Source of the DNA: Bacteroidaceae bacterium
GTDB lineage: Bacteria; Bacteroidota; Bacteroidia; Bacteroidales; Bacteroidaceae
Assembly: GCA_017464345.1 (NCBI GenBank)
Contig: JAFUAH010000014.1
Coordinates: 1 to 32,897 of the forward strand
Direction: 5' to 3'
Length of the DNA stretch: 32,897 bases
The notes under the pieces are model-generated. The model saw only the letters and a list, made by a program, of their open reading frames with translations. It was not told the DNA's origin and did not search any database. A program made the position numbers and the translations under genes. Below, piece after piece: positions 24,429 through 32,592 of this stretch. Numbering within the stretch: the stretch's first letter is position 1; every line of letters begins with the position of its first letter.

Positions 24429-27232
24429 CTTTCATACATTTCTTCTTCTTCAGCCTTCAGACGGGCGATGCAGGCCTTGTGTGTGGAAAGGGCTATATGC
24501 TGCTCAGCTAGTTGCATGAGCACTTCTTGGCGTTGTTTTTCCTGTTGCTTCTGCTGAGAGACGATGGAGGCTATGGCTTCGTCTATGTTTTCACTGTTGG
24601 GACGTGTCCCGTTGGCCTGTAGGGCCACGATGGCACTGCGCAGATGATCCACACGGGCCTGTTCGAGCATGGCCTCAATGCGTATGTCTCGTATCCGCTT
24701 ACGCAGGTCGTTCCAGTCATAATCAGTGGTGAAGGCTCGTTCCAGTTCTACATACTGGACGGGTGGGTGGTTGGCATTGAACTGGCGCATCCAGATGTCC
24801 AATTTGGAACGTTCGGCCACACTCTTCTCGTCCAGTTTGCGCCCCATGTTTTCCAATTCGTGTTGTCTGCCTTCCATTTCGGAAAGTTGTTCTCGGGTCT
24901 TTCTCACGGTGTCGCGTTGCTCCTCTTCTTCCTTTATGGCTTGCTCTAGCAGTTGATAGTGGATGTGGAAGAATTCCTTGGGATTGTGTTTTTCTACGAT
25001 GCGTTCCAGTGTTCGTGCATCTTCCTTCTGCATGTTGTTACGCAGGTCTCTGTTTTCTCTGATCCGCAGAATTTGAGCGTCCAAGTGAGCCATGGCGTTG
25101 CGCTTTTCTTCCAGTCCCACTTGTATTATTCCCTTTCTCTGTTCCATGCGTGCAATCTCCTGGTAGGCATTGTTCCAGTTCTCCATCATTTGCGAAATTC
25201 GCATACATAAGCTCTCATGGCTGTTTTGCCATTCGCGATACCAGTCGGGCAGGGTTATCATCCGGTCTAGTTTCTCGTACAAATGCGTGTAGTTGGCCTG
25301 CAGTATGGCTTGCTGTTGGCGATTTTGTTCTACTTGATGTGCCAGCACTTGGCACCCCGTGTTCACCTCGGTCAGGCGTGTGGTGAGGTCATTCTTCTTT
25401 TGTTCTTTCTGAGTCAGGCTCTCAGATATTTCGTTGATGCGTGTCTGGTGGAAGTTGAATTCTTCCAAGTCCTGTGCTGCAGTATCAGCATCCTTCCCTG
25501 TATTTTCTATCAACTGACGTAACATAGAGGTGCGTGCCTCGGCATTGGTGCTTGGCGAGCAGTCCTTGAAAGAACGGTCGAGTGGGGCGAAGAGTTCCCA
25601 TTCCTTTACGTCCTCCATCTGTCGCAGTTTCAATTGTCGGAGTGATTCCTCCTCAACCTCATAGCGTGCCGTTTCGGCCATCAATTCGTCTTGGCATTCT
25701 CGCAGGAGGTTTTCCTTGTTCGTAAGTTCTGCTTTCAGGAGTTCGTATTCGGTGCGTAATTCTTGTATCAGTTTGCTTTGTTCCAGCATGGTGTCGCTAT
25801 GGTAGGGGTGATGCGAAGCTCCGCAGACGATGCAACTCACGCCCTCCTTAAGATCGCTTCGCAACTGTATCACGTTTTGGCTTTTGCTCAGTGCCAGTGT
25901 GTGTGATTTTTCGCTGCACAGTTGCCGCATGGGCTCCACTTTGTTTTCCAAATCTTCGATGTCGTGGCGCAGTTTATCGATGTTCAGTCGCAGGCGGTTG
26001 ATTATACCCGCTTTTTCCTCAATCATCTGATAGCCGTACTGAATGCGGTTCCATAGCGATTGTGCGCTGAGCAGCATCTGTCTGCGGCTGCGCAATTGCA
26101 TGGCCCGCTCTTGCAGTGAATAACTGTTGCGCCCTAGGTTTTGTTGGCGGTGGAGGTAGAGCTCCTCATTCAGTGTCTTGATGTCGCTTTCTACGTCCTG
26201 ATAAGCCGCGAAAACACGATTCAGCATGTCGTTCTCTTCCTGTTGCCGTTGCAGATGTTCCTGTTGTAGGCGTTTGAGTGAGCCGATGTCGTGGCGGATG
26301 TCGTTGAGCCACTCCAGCAGGGCCAGTACGCGCAACCCATTCTCCATCAGCCACTGGTGGGGTTCCATACTCTGTCGGCGAGTACTTTGCAAAGCTATGT
26401 CCTCTTGCAACTTCTGTAATTCGTTTTCTAGTTCCTCCGTCTCCTTGGTGAGCATGGTCTTCTGCTCGGTAAGGGTTTCTGTAGCCTGCCGGAACATAGT
26501 CTCGTCCAAATCCAGCACGACGCGTGCCCCCAAAAGACGGTGGATGTCTTCCATCTGTTCGCACACTTTCAGCATCTGACGCCGTGCGTCGTCCAGATTG
26601 TCGGTCAGTCCTTTCAATCGCTTTTGCTCGTCAGTGTGTGCTTGGCGTGCCTCCTCCATATCCCGGGACAACAGGCCTTGCTGCTGTTTGTTCTCATGGC
26701 GCAACAGCTCAGCCATGGTCATGCGCTGGAATGTACCCTGTATCGTCTCGAAAGTCTCGAAGCGTGTCAGTTTCTTTTCCTCTTCAGACATGGTGGCCAA
26801 CTGTTTGTTGGCGGCATAGAGACGGTTGCGGTGCTCGGTCAGTTCGTGGCTCTTTTCGTTGAACTGGCGCACCCAATCCTGCTGATCGTGTAATCGCTGC
26901 AGGGAGTTCTCGATGTTGCGGAGTTTGGTCTCGGCCAGTCGTTGGGCATCCTCGATACGCTGAATCTGTTGTGGTGAGAGCATTTGTTGGGCGATATTTT
27001 GCCGGCGTGCTTCGGTGCGCACCAAATGTTTCATCCAACGGATCATCTCCTCCGGCATCGGTTCACCATAATGCGAGTGCCACCAGTCGCGTGCTGCCTC
27101 TTCTGCGCTTATTCCCTTTGTACTTGTTGCTGAATCTTCAACATTCACAGATGTGTTCCCCATCTCGTCCTCTGGCTTGCTCAGAGGTTCGGTAGTCACA
27201 GTTGTATGTGTCTTTTTTTGGAAAAAGTTCAT
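24416..27232 (-). CDS. Long coiled-coil protein with an SbcC/Rad50-type zinc hook but no ATPase domains
   Basis: From the start MNFFQKKTHT the protein has 938 aa, nearly all Glu/Gln/Arg/Leu-rich coiled coil. Almost exactly in the middle is CIVCGASHHP (Cys467 and Cys470), a match to the CxxC zinc hook of SbcC/Rad50 proteins, flanked by two coiled-coil arms of about equal length. A normal SbcC has a Walker A motif in its first 50 residues and a signature plus Walker B near its end. None of these is visible here, and the N-terminus instead has a Thr/Glu-rich tail and a small helical region (about 40-75). It could dimerise through zinc and bridge partners or membranes; function is unknown. An upstream Met at 27322 is unlikely, as it lies past the divergent GH20 promoter region. 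Confidence 0.8.
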   Translation of the reverse strand: MNFFQKKTHTTVTTEPLSKPEDEMGNTSVNVEDSATSTKGISAEEAARDWWHSHYGEPMPEEMIRWMKHLVRTEARRQNIAQQMLSPQQIQRIEDAQRLAETKLRNIENSLQRLHDQQDWVRQFNEKSHELTEHRNRLYAANKQLATMSEEEKKLTRFETFETIQGTFQRMTMAELLRHENKQQQGLLSRDMEEARQAHTDEQKRLKGLTDNLDDARRQMLKVCEQMEDIHRLLGARVVLDLDETMFRQATETLTEQKTMLTKETEELENELQKLQEDIALQSTRRQSMEPHQWLMENGLRVLALLEWLNDIRHDIGSLKRLQQEHLQRQQEENDMLNRVFAAYQDVESDIKTLNEELYLHRQQNLGRNSYSLQERAMQLRSRRQMLLSAQSLWNRIQYGYQMIEEKAGIINRLRLNIDKLRHDIEDLENKVEPMRQLCSEKSHTLALSKSQNVIQLRSDLKEGVSCIVCGASHHPYHSDTMLEQSKLIQELRTEYELLKAELTNKENLLRECQDELMAETARYEVEEESLRQLKLRQMEDVKEWELFAPLDRSFKDCSPSTNAEARTSMLRQLIENTGKDADTAAQDLEEFNFHQTRINEISESLTQKEQKKNDLTTRLTEVNTGCQVLAHQVEQNRQQQAILQANYTHLYEKLDRMITLPDWYREWQNSHESLCMRISQMMENWNNAYQEIARMEQRKGIIQVGLEEKRNAMAHLDAQILRIRENRDLRNNMQKEDARTLERIVEKHNPKEFFHIHYQLLEQAIKEEEEQRDTVRKTREQLSEMEGRQHELENMGRKLDEKSVAERSKLDIWMRQFNANHPPVQYVELERAFTTDYDWNDLRKRIRDIRIEAMLEQARVDHLRSAIVALQANGTRPNSENIDEAIASIVSQQKQQEKQRQEVLMQLAEQHIALSTHKACIARLKAEEEEMYERLKS

Positions 27233-27330
27233 AGCATTTTGCTTTCTTTTCTGCAAAATTAAGTAAAATAATTGATATATGGCTTCAGTGCAGGGAATAT
27301 TATTTTGTGTATATTCTCCCATCTTAAAAT

Positions 27331-27361
27331 TTGCCAGTGCAAAGAGTTTTCACTATCTTTG
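27331..27361 (+). promoter_or_regulatory. Promoter of the GH20-GH105-DUF4861 operon
   Basis: TTG (27331-27333), 20 nt, then TATCTTTG (27354-27361). The position excludes the frame's upstream Met at 27279 and points to the ATGs from 27381 onward. Confidence 0.8.
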
Positions 27362-27380
27362 CCCAAACAATGTGTATTAT

Positions 27381-30020
27381 ATGATGTACAAAATGCTTCG
27401 AAACATCGTGTGGTTGGCATTTCTGATACAAGTTTTTCCAGTAAATGCCAAAGTCCAACATCTATTGCCCACGCCAAAAGTTGTGGAGATGGTAGGGACG
27501 GGGGAGACCCTCACTCTGAGTGGGACATTATCATGTACCGAATTGCCCTCTGCTCGTGTGCAAGCCCTGCTGAAGGAACTGATTGGGCAGGACGTACAGT
27601 TGGGCGGGATGGGGCCTCGGCTGAACATCGTCCTTGGCCCGGCAGTCAGTGGAGCCTACGACTACCAGTTGGCAGGCTATGAAAACGAGGCTTACCAACT
27701 GACGGTGGGCGACGGGGAAATCCGCATCGAGGCACCGACGGAGACTGGCATTCTGCGAGCCATCCAGACGTTGGCCCAGATGGCCGAAGGGTGGGACGGA
27801 GAGCCACAACTGGAGGCTTGTACTGTGCGCGACTGGCCTGCCTTCAAGTTGCGTGGATGGATGCACGATGTGGGGCGCAGTTTCATCTCTGTGAATGAAC
27901 TGAAACGGCAAATCCGTTTGCTGGCACGTTTCAAGGTGAATACCTTCCACTGGCATCTGACCGAGAATCAGGCCTGGCGCTTCGAAGTGAAGCAATATCC
28001 GCAACTGACGGCCGCCTCCTCGATGACGCGTTTTGCTGGGAAATATTATTCGCAGGAGGATTGTCGGGAAGTTGTGCAGTTGGCCGCCCAATACGGCATT
28101 GCGGTCATTCCGGAGATTGACATGCCTGGTCACAGTGCCGCATTCGAGCGGGCTATGGGCCACTCGATGCAGACGGATGAGGGCATGGCGGAACTGAAAA
28201 ATATCCTGGACGAGGTCGTGGAGGTCTTTTCTGATGCACCCTATATCCACATTGGGGCAGACGAACGGAGCATCACCTATCCTAATTTCCTGAAGACAAT
28301 CACTGGCCATCTGCATGACCGAGGGCAGCGTGTAGTCGTGTGGAACCCCATCAGTGGTGTGACCATCACCAGCTCAACGGGAGCCGACATGACCCAGATG
28401 TGGAGCACGGCAGGAAAAGCCATCAGCGGACTGCCTAACATCGATTGTCGTTACAACTATGTGAACCATTTCGACGTCTTTGCAGACCTCGTGGGCATTT
28501 ACAAGAGCAATGTCTATTATGCCCAGCAAGGCTCGGCCAACGTGGCGGGTGAAATCACCGCCATCTGGAACGACCGATATGTTACGACGGAAGAGGGTAT
28601 CATCCGACAAAACAACCTCTATGCCAATGTGCTGGCAGCCTCGGAACGAGCATGGAAAGGCGGAGGAAAACAATACATCGAATCGGGCGGAACCAAACTC
28701 CCCAACAGTGGTGAAGAGTACGACGAGTTTGCCGATTGGGAGGAGCGTTTCCTCTTTCATAAGTCCCATACGCTGAGTGGTGCTTCTATTCCCTATGTGC
28801 GCCAGGCCAATGTCCGTTGGCAAATCACTGAAGCCTTCCCCAACGGAGGCAGTTCGTCGAAAGTCTTTCCTCCGGAAACCGAGGGTACAAAAGACCGTTA
28901 CGAATATGATGGCAAAATCTATGGTACGGGGCGTGCTACGGGAGCGGGAATCTATTTGCGCCATACATGGGGGACAACGGTACCATCCTATTATCCAACT
29001 CCCCAAAGCAATGCCACGGCATACGCTTGGACATACGTCTATTCGCCTGTGGCACAGAAGGCAGGAGCACTTATTGAGTTCCAAAACTATGGACGTTCGG
29101 AGAATGACAAGGCCCCGAACAATGGACAATGGGATCGCAAGGGCTCACGCATCTGGTTGAACGACGTGGAGATAAAGGCTCCGACCTGGACTAATGCAGG
29201 CAAGAGCATCAATAGTGAGGTGGCACTGGGAAATGAGAACTTCACAGCTCGCAAGCCCGTGGAGGTGCAACTGGAGCAGGGCTGGAACAAGGTCTTCCTG
29301 AAACTACCCTACGTCAGTGCCGATGGTGTGCGGCTGAACAAGTGGATGTTCACCTTTGTCCTGACCGATACAGAAGGACAGAATGCACTGGACGGACTGG
29401 TGTATTCGCCCCATCAGTTGTTTGACGAAGACTACAGCGAAGATGATTCTTCCCAGTTGCCGCAAGTGAGCGACGACCGATACTCCTATTGGTACACATT
29501 GTCCACACCCCTCAGAGACGGGCGCTATGTGCAGAGCAATGGGGTGGGGGCCGGACTGACGGGTGGCACCGACGGGAATGTCCTGAAGGCTATGTGGAAA
29601 TTTTCCGAGCGCGAGGACGGCAGTTGGGACATCATCAACCGCAACGATGCTTCCTATATCTCGCCCACTGCAGCCAACAATACGCAAGTGAAGACATCCA
29701 AGGCACAGCCGGCAAGCGGATGGGCGCTGAAGGCAGCCAATACGTTAGGCTATTTCATTATTACGTCAGGCACTGCCCAGCTGAATCAGACCAATCCCGG
29801 ACTGAACTATAAGATATATAATTGGGGGGATGGAACCAATACCACGGACACGGGATGCCAGTTCCTTATCCACGAGGCCGACATCACGGACGACATTCGC
29901 CAGGCGACTTACAATGGTAGTACGACGAGCCCAGCCTATGATTTGCAGGGACGACACATACGTACTCCCCAACATACGGGCCTATATATTACCGAAGGAA
30001 AGAAATATCTGAAAAAATAA
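27381..30020 (+). CDS. Secreted beta-N-acetylhexosaminidase (GH20) with C-terminal sorting-type tail
   Basis: It removes terminal N-acetylhexosamine from glycans. With the start at 27381 (ATGs at 27384 and 27393 are alternatives) it has 879 aa. A signal peptide ends about VNA (residue 23). A GH20b-like domain covers about 27-155, and the catalytic barrel starts at LRGWMHDVGRSF. Further barrel motifs are FHWHLTENQAWR, PEIDMPGH and IHIGADERS, with the Asp294-Glu295 catalytic pair of substrate-assisted GH20 enzymes. A beta-sandwich region follows (to about 690), then a ricin-like segment (SYWYTLSTPLRDGRYVQ). The final tail DLQGRHIRTPQHTGLYITEG resembles the tail of the large surface protein at 8368-11859. 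The family motif is usually HxGGDE; here it reads HIGADE. Confidence 0.9.
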   Translation: MMYKMLRNIVWLAFLIQVFPVNAKVQHLLPTPKVVEMVGTGETLTLSGTLSCTELPSARVQALLKELIGQDVQLGGMGPRLNIVLGPAVSGAYDYQLAGYENEAYQLTVGDGEIRIEAPTETGILRAIQTLAQMAEGWDGEPQLEACTVRDWPAFKLRGWMHDVGRSFISVNELKRQIRLLARFKVNTFHWHLTENQAWRFEVKQYPQLTAASSMTRFAGKYYSQEDCREVVQLAAQYGIAVIPEIDMPGHSAAFERAMGHSMQTDEGMAELKNILDEVVEVFSDAPYIHIGADERSITYPNFLKTITGHLHDRGQRVVVWNPISGVTITSSTGADMTQMWSTAGKAISGLPNIDCRYNYVNHFDVFADLVGIYKSNVYYAQQGSANVAGEITAIWNDRYVTTEEGIIRQNNLYANVLAASERAWKGGGKQYIESGGTKLPNSGEEYDEFADWEERFLFHKSHTLSGASIPYVRQANVRWQITEAFPNGGSSSKVFPPETEGTKDRYEYDGKIYGTGRATGAGIYLRHTWGTTVPSYYPTPQSNATAYAWTYVYSPVAQKAGALIEFQNYGRSENDKAPNNGQWDRKGSRIWLNDVEIKAPTWTNAGKSINSEVALGNENFTARKPVEVQLEQGWNKVFLKLPYVSADGVRLNKWMFTFVLTDTEGQNALDGLVYSPHQLFDEDYSEDDSSQLPQVSDDRYSYWYTLSTPLRDGRYVQSNGVGAGLTGGTDGNVLKAMWKFSEREDGSWDIINRNDASYISPTAANNTQVKTSKAQPASGWALKAANTLGYFIITSGTAQLNQTNPGLNYKIYNWGDGTNTTDTGCQFLIHEADITDDIRQATYNGSTTSPAYDLQGRHIRTPQHTGLYITEGKKYLKK

Positions 30021-30028
30021 TAAGCATA

Positions 30029-31444
30029 ATGAAGACAAAACACGCAGCCTTGCTGCTTTTAGCCTTGCTCAGTGTGCAGTGCACACAGCAGAAGACACAG
30101 GAAGAGGAAGTGAACGACATGACTACGCCGCTCCATCTCTTAACACCCGATTACAAGACTCCCTATGGAGAAGTGAATAAGGAAGACATACGTGCTGCGC
30201 TCGACCGTATCTTCCAGTACGTTGATGTTCAGACACCCCATGCCCTGAAGGATGACGGAACGCTGGAGCGCGGAGCTTTCCGCATTGGCTCCTACGAGTG
30301 GGGCATCACTTATCAGGCCCTGTTGACAGCTGCTGAAGTGACTGGTGAACAGAAGTATAGCGACTACGTGAAGACCCGCTTCCAGTTCATTGCCGAAGTG
30401 GCACCGAAATTTCGTGAACAGGAGACATGCGAGGATGCACAGATGGAACAAATTCTCCATCCTCGTGCCCTGGATGACTGCGGCACAATGTGCACGGCCA
30501 TGATGAAGTTTAAAGTTGGAAGTTCGGCCTCCGAAGAGACTCAAGCAAATGATGAAGCGAAGCAACTCTCAACTTTCAACGCTCAACTTTCAATTCTCAT
30601 AGAGAACTATTTCGACTTTGTGGAGAATCAGCAGTACCGTTTGCCAGACCGGACCTTTGCCCGTCATCGCCCTCAGCGTAACACCATTTGGCTCGACGAC
30701 ATGTATATGGGCATACCCACTATCGCATACCGCGGAATCTACACAGGCGATACGAAGTACTTCGACGAAGCCGCCACGATGTACAAAAATTTTGTACGCC
30801 GTATGTGGGTTCCCGAAAAAGGAATCTATCGTCATGGTTATGTGGAAGGTCTGGAAGAAGAACCCACCTATCACTGGGCACGCGCCAACGGATGGGCTGT
30901 GCTGACCACCGTTGAGCTGCTGGATATACTGCCAGAGAACCATCCCGACCGCCCCTTCATCATGGAACAACTTAAGAAACATGTTGCCGGGCTGGCCTCC
31001 TATCAGTCCAGCGAGGGCTTCTGGCATCAGTTGCTTGACCGCTCGGATTCTTACCTAGAGACTAGTGCCACCGCCATCTACACCTATTGCATAGCCCGTG
31101 CCATCAACCAGGGTTGGCTCGACGGCATCACATACGGGCCAGTGGCTCAGCTCGGTTGGCATGCTTTGGCCACACAGATTACGGAAGAAGGACTGGTGAA
31201 GGGAACCTGTGTCGGTACGGGCATGGCCTTCGACCCAGCTTTCTACTACTATCGTCCTGTTTCCGCTGCTGCTGCCCATGGCTATGGACCTGCCATCTGG
31301 GCTGCTGCTGAGATGCTGCGTCTGCTGGATAACTGGTACCCACGCACCAACGACTCTGGTCTCCATTATTACGACCAGGAGCAGACCAACGAAAGTCCTC
31401 TCTTCTACCTGACAGAGGACGGCAAGGGCGAAGCGGTGAAGTAA
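30029..31444 (+). CDS. GH105-type unsaturated uronyl hydrolase, lipoprotein
   Basis: This is a 471-aa (alpha/alpha)6-barrel hydrolase of the GH105/GH88 type, which cleaves unsaturated uronic acid left by polysaccharide lyases (for example YteR on rhamnogalacturonan). Family motifs are DDCGTMC, the active-site segment TIWLDDMYMGIPT, GIYRHGYVEG, YHWARANGWAV and GFWHQLLDR. The N-terminus MKTKHAALLLLALLSVQC looks like a lipoprotein signal, though the -1 Gln is unusual. Residues from about 160 to 190 are a low-complexity insertion (SSASEETQANDEAKQLSTFN) encoded by a repeat element at 30506-30599, just before the conserved NYFDFV helix. The gene starts 8 nt after GH20, so they are cotranscribed. 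Confidence 0.88.
   Translation: MKTKHAALLLLALLSVQCTQQKTQEEEVNDMTTPLHLLTPDYKTPYGEVNKEDIRAALDRIFQYVDVQTPHALKDDGTLERGAFRIGSYEWGITYQALLTAAEVTGEQKYSDYVKTRFQFIAEVAPKFREQETCEDAQMEQILHPRALDDCGTMCTAMMKFKVGSSASEETQANDEAKQLSTFNAQLSILIENYFDFVENQQYRLPDRTFARHRPQRNTIWLDDMYMGIPTIAYRGIYTGDTKYFDEAATMYKNFVRRMWVPEKGIYRHGYVEGLEEEPTYHWARANGWAVLTTVELLDILPENHPDRPFIMEQLKKHVAGLASYQSSEGFWHQLLDRSDSYLETSATAIYTYCIARAINQGWLDGITYGPVAQLGWHALATQITEEGLVKGTCVGTGMAFDPAFYYYRPVSAAAAHGYGPAIWAAAEMLRLLDNWYPRTNDSGLHYYDQEQTNESPLFYLTEDGKGEAVK
30506..30599. repeat. Repeat-arm element inside the GH105 gene
   Basis: The right arm (30563-30599) consists of CAACTCTC/AACTTTCA units, the same unit type as at 24302-24428. The left arm (30506-30524) has the complementary AAAGTTGGAAGTT. 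It is translated in frame as an extra loop of about 30 residues. Confidence 0.65.
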
Positions 31445-31565
31445 AGACCCACTCCAGCCCTTCCTGTCAGGGAGAGGGCAAATGAATTTACGGCAATGAA
31501 AAGAATACTGGTATTCGCTTTATGTGTATTGTTCCTTCCCTCGCAGGGAAGGTTAGGATGGGTCT
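31445..31565. repeat. Inverted repeat across the GH105/DUF4861 junction
   Basis: The left arm (31445-31474) starts one base after the GH105 stop with AGACCCACTCC. The right arm (31534-31565) ends in GGATGGGTCT. Both also contain an inner CCTTCC/GGGAGA-type segment, so the arms pair over about 30 nt with some mismatches. The right arm lies within the signal-peptide coding region of the next gene. Confidence 0.75.
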
Positions 31566-32470
31566 CAGCTCAGGTCGCTGCCCACATGAAGTTGTGGGAC
31601 AGGAAGTACAGGTATCCCCGGGTGAATCAAGTGGAATTCCAGGGCGATGTCCCTCAACTGGCCATGTACGATGCCATCTATGGTCACGGAGCTATGTGGG
31701 AAAATGAGTGGATAGGCTTCCGTGTGTATATGGACCATCGCCAGAGCATCGACCTTTATGGTAAGAAAAAAATGCAGTTGGAACTGGATTCCACAAATTT
31801 CTATACCACCCCTGCACAGTGGCAATCAGGATATGGCGAGGACATTCTTTTCGTTGGGGCTAGTATCGGTGCTGGGTCGTTCCGGGCCTACGATGAGCAA
31901 GGCGGACTTGCCTTTGTTTCACCAGTAAAGGCTCGTGGGCAACGGGTGCTTAGCGAAGGACCGGATACAGCAGTGGTGGAAATATATGCCACCGACTGGC
32001 AGCATCAGGGACGGACGCTTCAGTTCCGCCAGTGCTTCACAGCCCTGCGTGGTCATCGTGAAGTGCAAGTGGACGTCTGGCTGGAAGACACCCCCTCACC
32101 CCTCACCTCTCACCTCTCACTTCTCCCCCCCCTTGACAGTCTCACCTTTGCCACTGGGGTACAGAAGTTTGAGTTCAACACATCAGGCTTCATGCGTAGC
32201 GACGGGCTAGTGGCCTCATGGGGCTCCAATGTTCCCGATAAGGAGGGACATCCCGACCGTGTACATACGCTAGGTATGGCAGTTCGTGTGGATGAAGCCA
32301 ATCTTGTGGATGTCAAGGAGGATGACCTTAATTACCTTTGTTTGATACATCCCGTTGCTGGGCACATGCGCTATTGGCTGTCCGCAGCCTCCGACATGCA
32401 GCAGGAGGGCATAGCCTTCCATTCGGCTGAAGAGTGGTTCCGTTGGGTAAAGTACGATTCCTTCAAGTAG
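31496..32470 (+). CDS. Secreted DUF4861-like protein
   Basis: This is a 324-aa protein with a signal peptide (MKRILVFALCVLFLPSQ) and a beta-rich body. Segments recalled from DUF4861 proteins of Bacteroidetes polysaccharide loci are MWENEWIGFRVYMDHRQSID, YGEDILFVGASIGAGSF and LTFATGVQKFEF. I know of no firmly established activity; proximity to GH105 suggests a role in glycan breakdown. A low-complexity insertion rich in Pro, Leu and Ser near residues 200-212 is encoded by an 8-nt CTCACCTC repeat (32093-32125), and the signal peptide is partly encoded by the right arm of another repeat. It is the third gene of the GH20 operon, 51 nt after GH105, and is followed by a strong terminator hairpin. 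Confidence 0.7.
   Translation: MKRILVFALCVLFLPSQGRLGWVSAQVAAHMKLWDRKYRYPRVNQVEFQGDVPQLAMYDAIYGHGAMWENEWIGFRVYMDHRQSIDLYGKKKMQLELDSTNFYTTPAQWQSGYGEDILFVGASIGAGSFRAYDEQGGLAFVSPVKARGQRVLSEGPDTAVVEIYATDWQHQGRTLQFRQCFTALRGHREVQVDVWLEDTPSPLTSHLSLLPPLDSLTFATGVQKFEFNTSGFMRSDGLVASWGSNVPDKEGHPDRVHTLGMAVRVDEANLVDVKEDDLNYLCLIHPVAGHMRYWLSAASDMQQEGIAFHSAEEWFRWVKYDSFK
32093..32125. repeat. Single-arm 8-nt CTCACCTC repeat inside the DUF4861-like gene
   Basis: About four imperfect CTCACCYC units run in a row, with no complementary arm visible nearby. They are translated in frame as a Pro/Ser/Leu-rich loop. Confidence 0.7.
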
Positions 32471-32487
32471 GCTTTTTTACTGAAATA

Positions 32488-32541
32488 ATAACAAATGCGG
32501 GCGGTGTATATCTTTGTGTATGCACCGCCCGCATTTGTTAT
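32488..32541. terminator. Strong 19-bp hairpin, bidirectional terminator
   Basis: The arms 32488-32506 and 32523-32541 are perfect reverse complements over 19 nt, with a GC-rich GCGGGCGGTG core, a 16-nt loop and a following TTGACTTTTTA. It lies 17 nt after the DUF4861-like stop and should end the GH20 operon. The loop contains TATCTTTG, a -7-like word, without a -33 partner. Confidence 0.85.
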
Positions 32542-32561
32542 TTGACTTTTTAGAATAGAAA

Positions 32562-32592
32562 TCCATCTCTTCCTAAGAGATGGACATGGTAC
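32562..32592. repeat. Left copy of a 31-bp inverted repeat
   Basis: It is the reverse complement of 32729-32759 with one mismatch in 31. Each copy also contains its own small hairpin (CCATCTCTT/AAGAGATGG), perfect in this copy. Confidence 0.85.

Noticed and set aside
27233-27322. Upstream start of the coiled-coil gene
   Set aside because: The extension is not coiled-coil-like and would reach almost to the divergent GH20 promoter; the Met at 27232 is adequate.
32509-32516. Promoter in the terminator loop
   Set aside because: TATCTTTG is present but has no -33 element at the right distance and would be locked in the hairpin loop.
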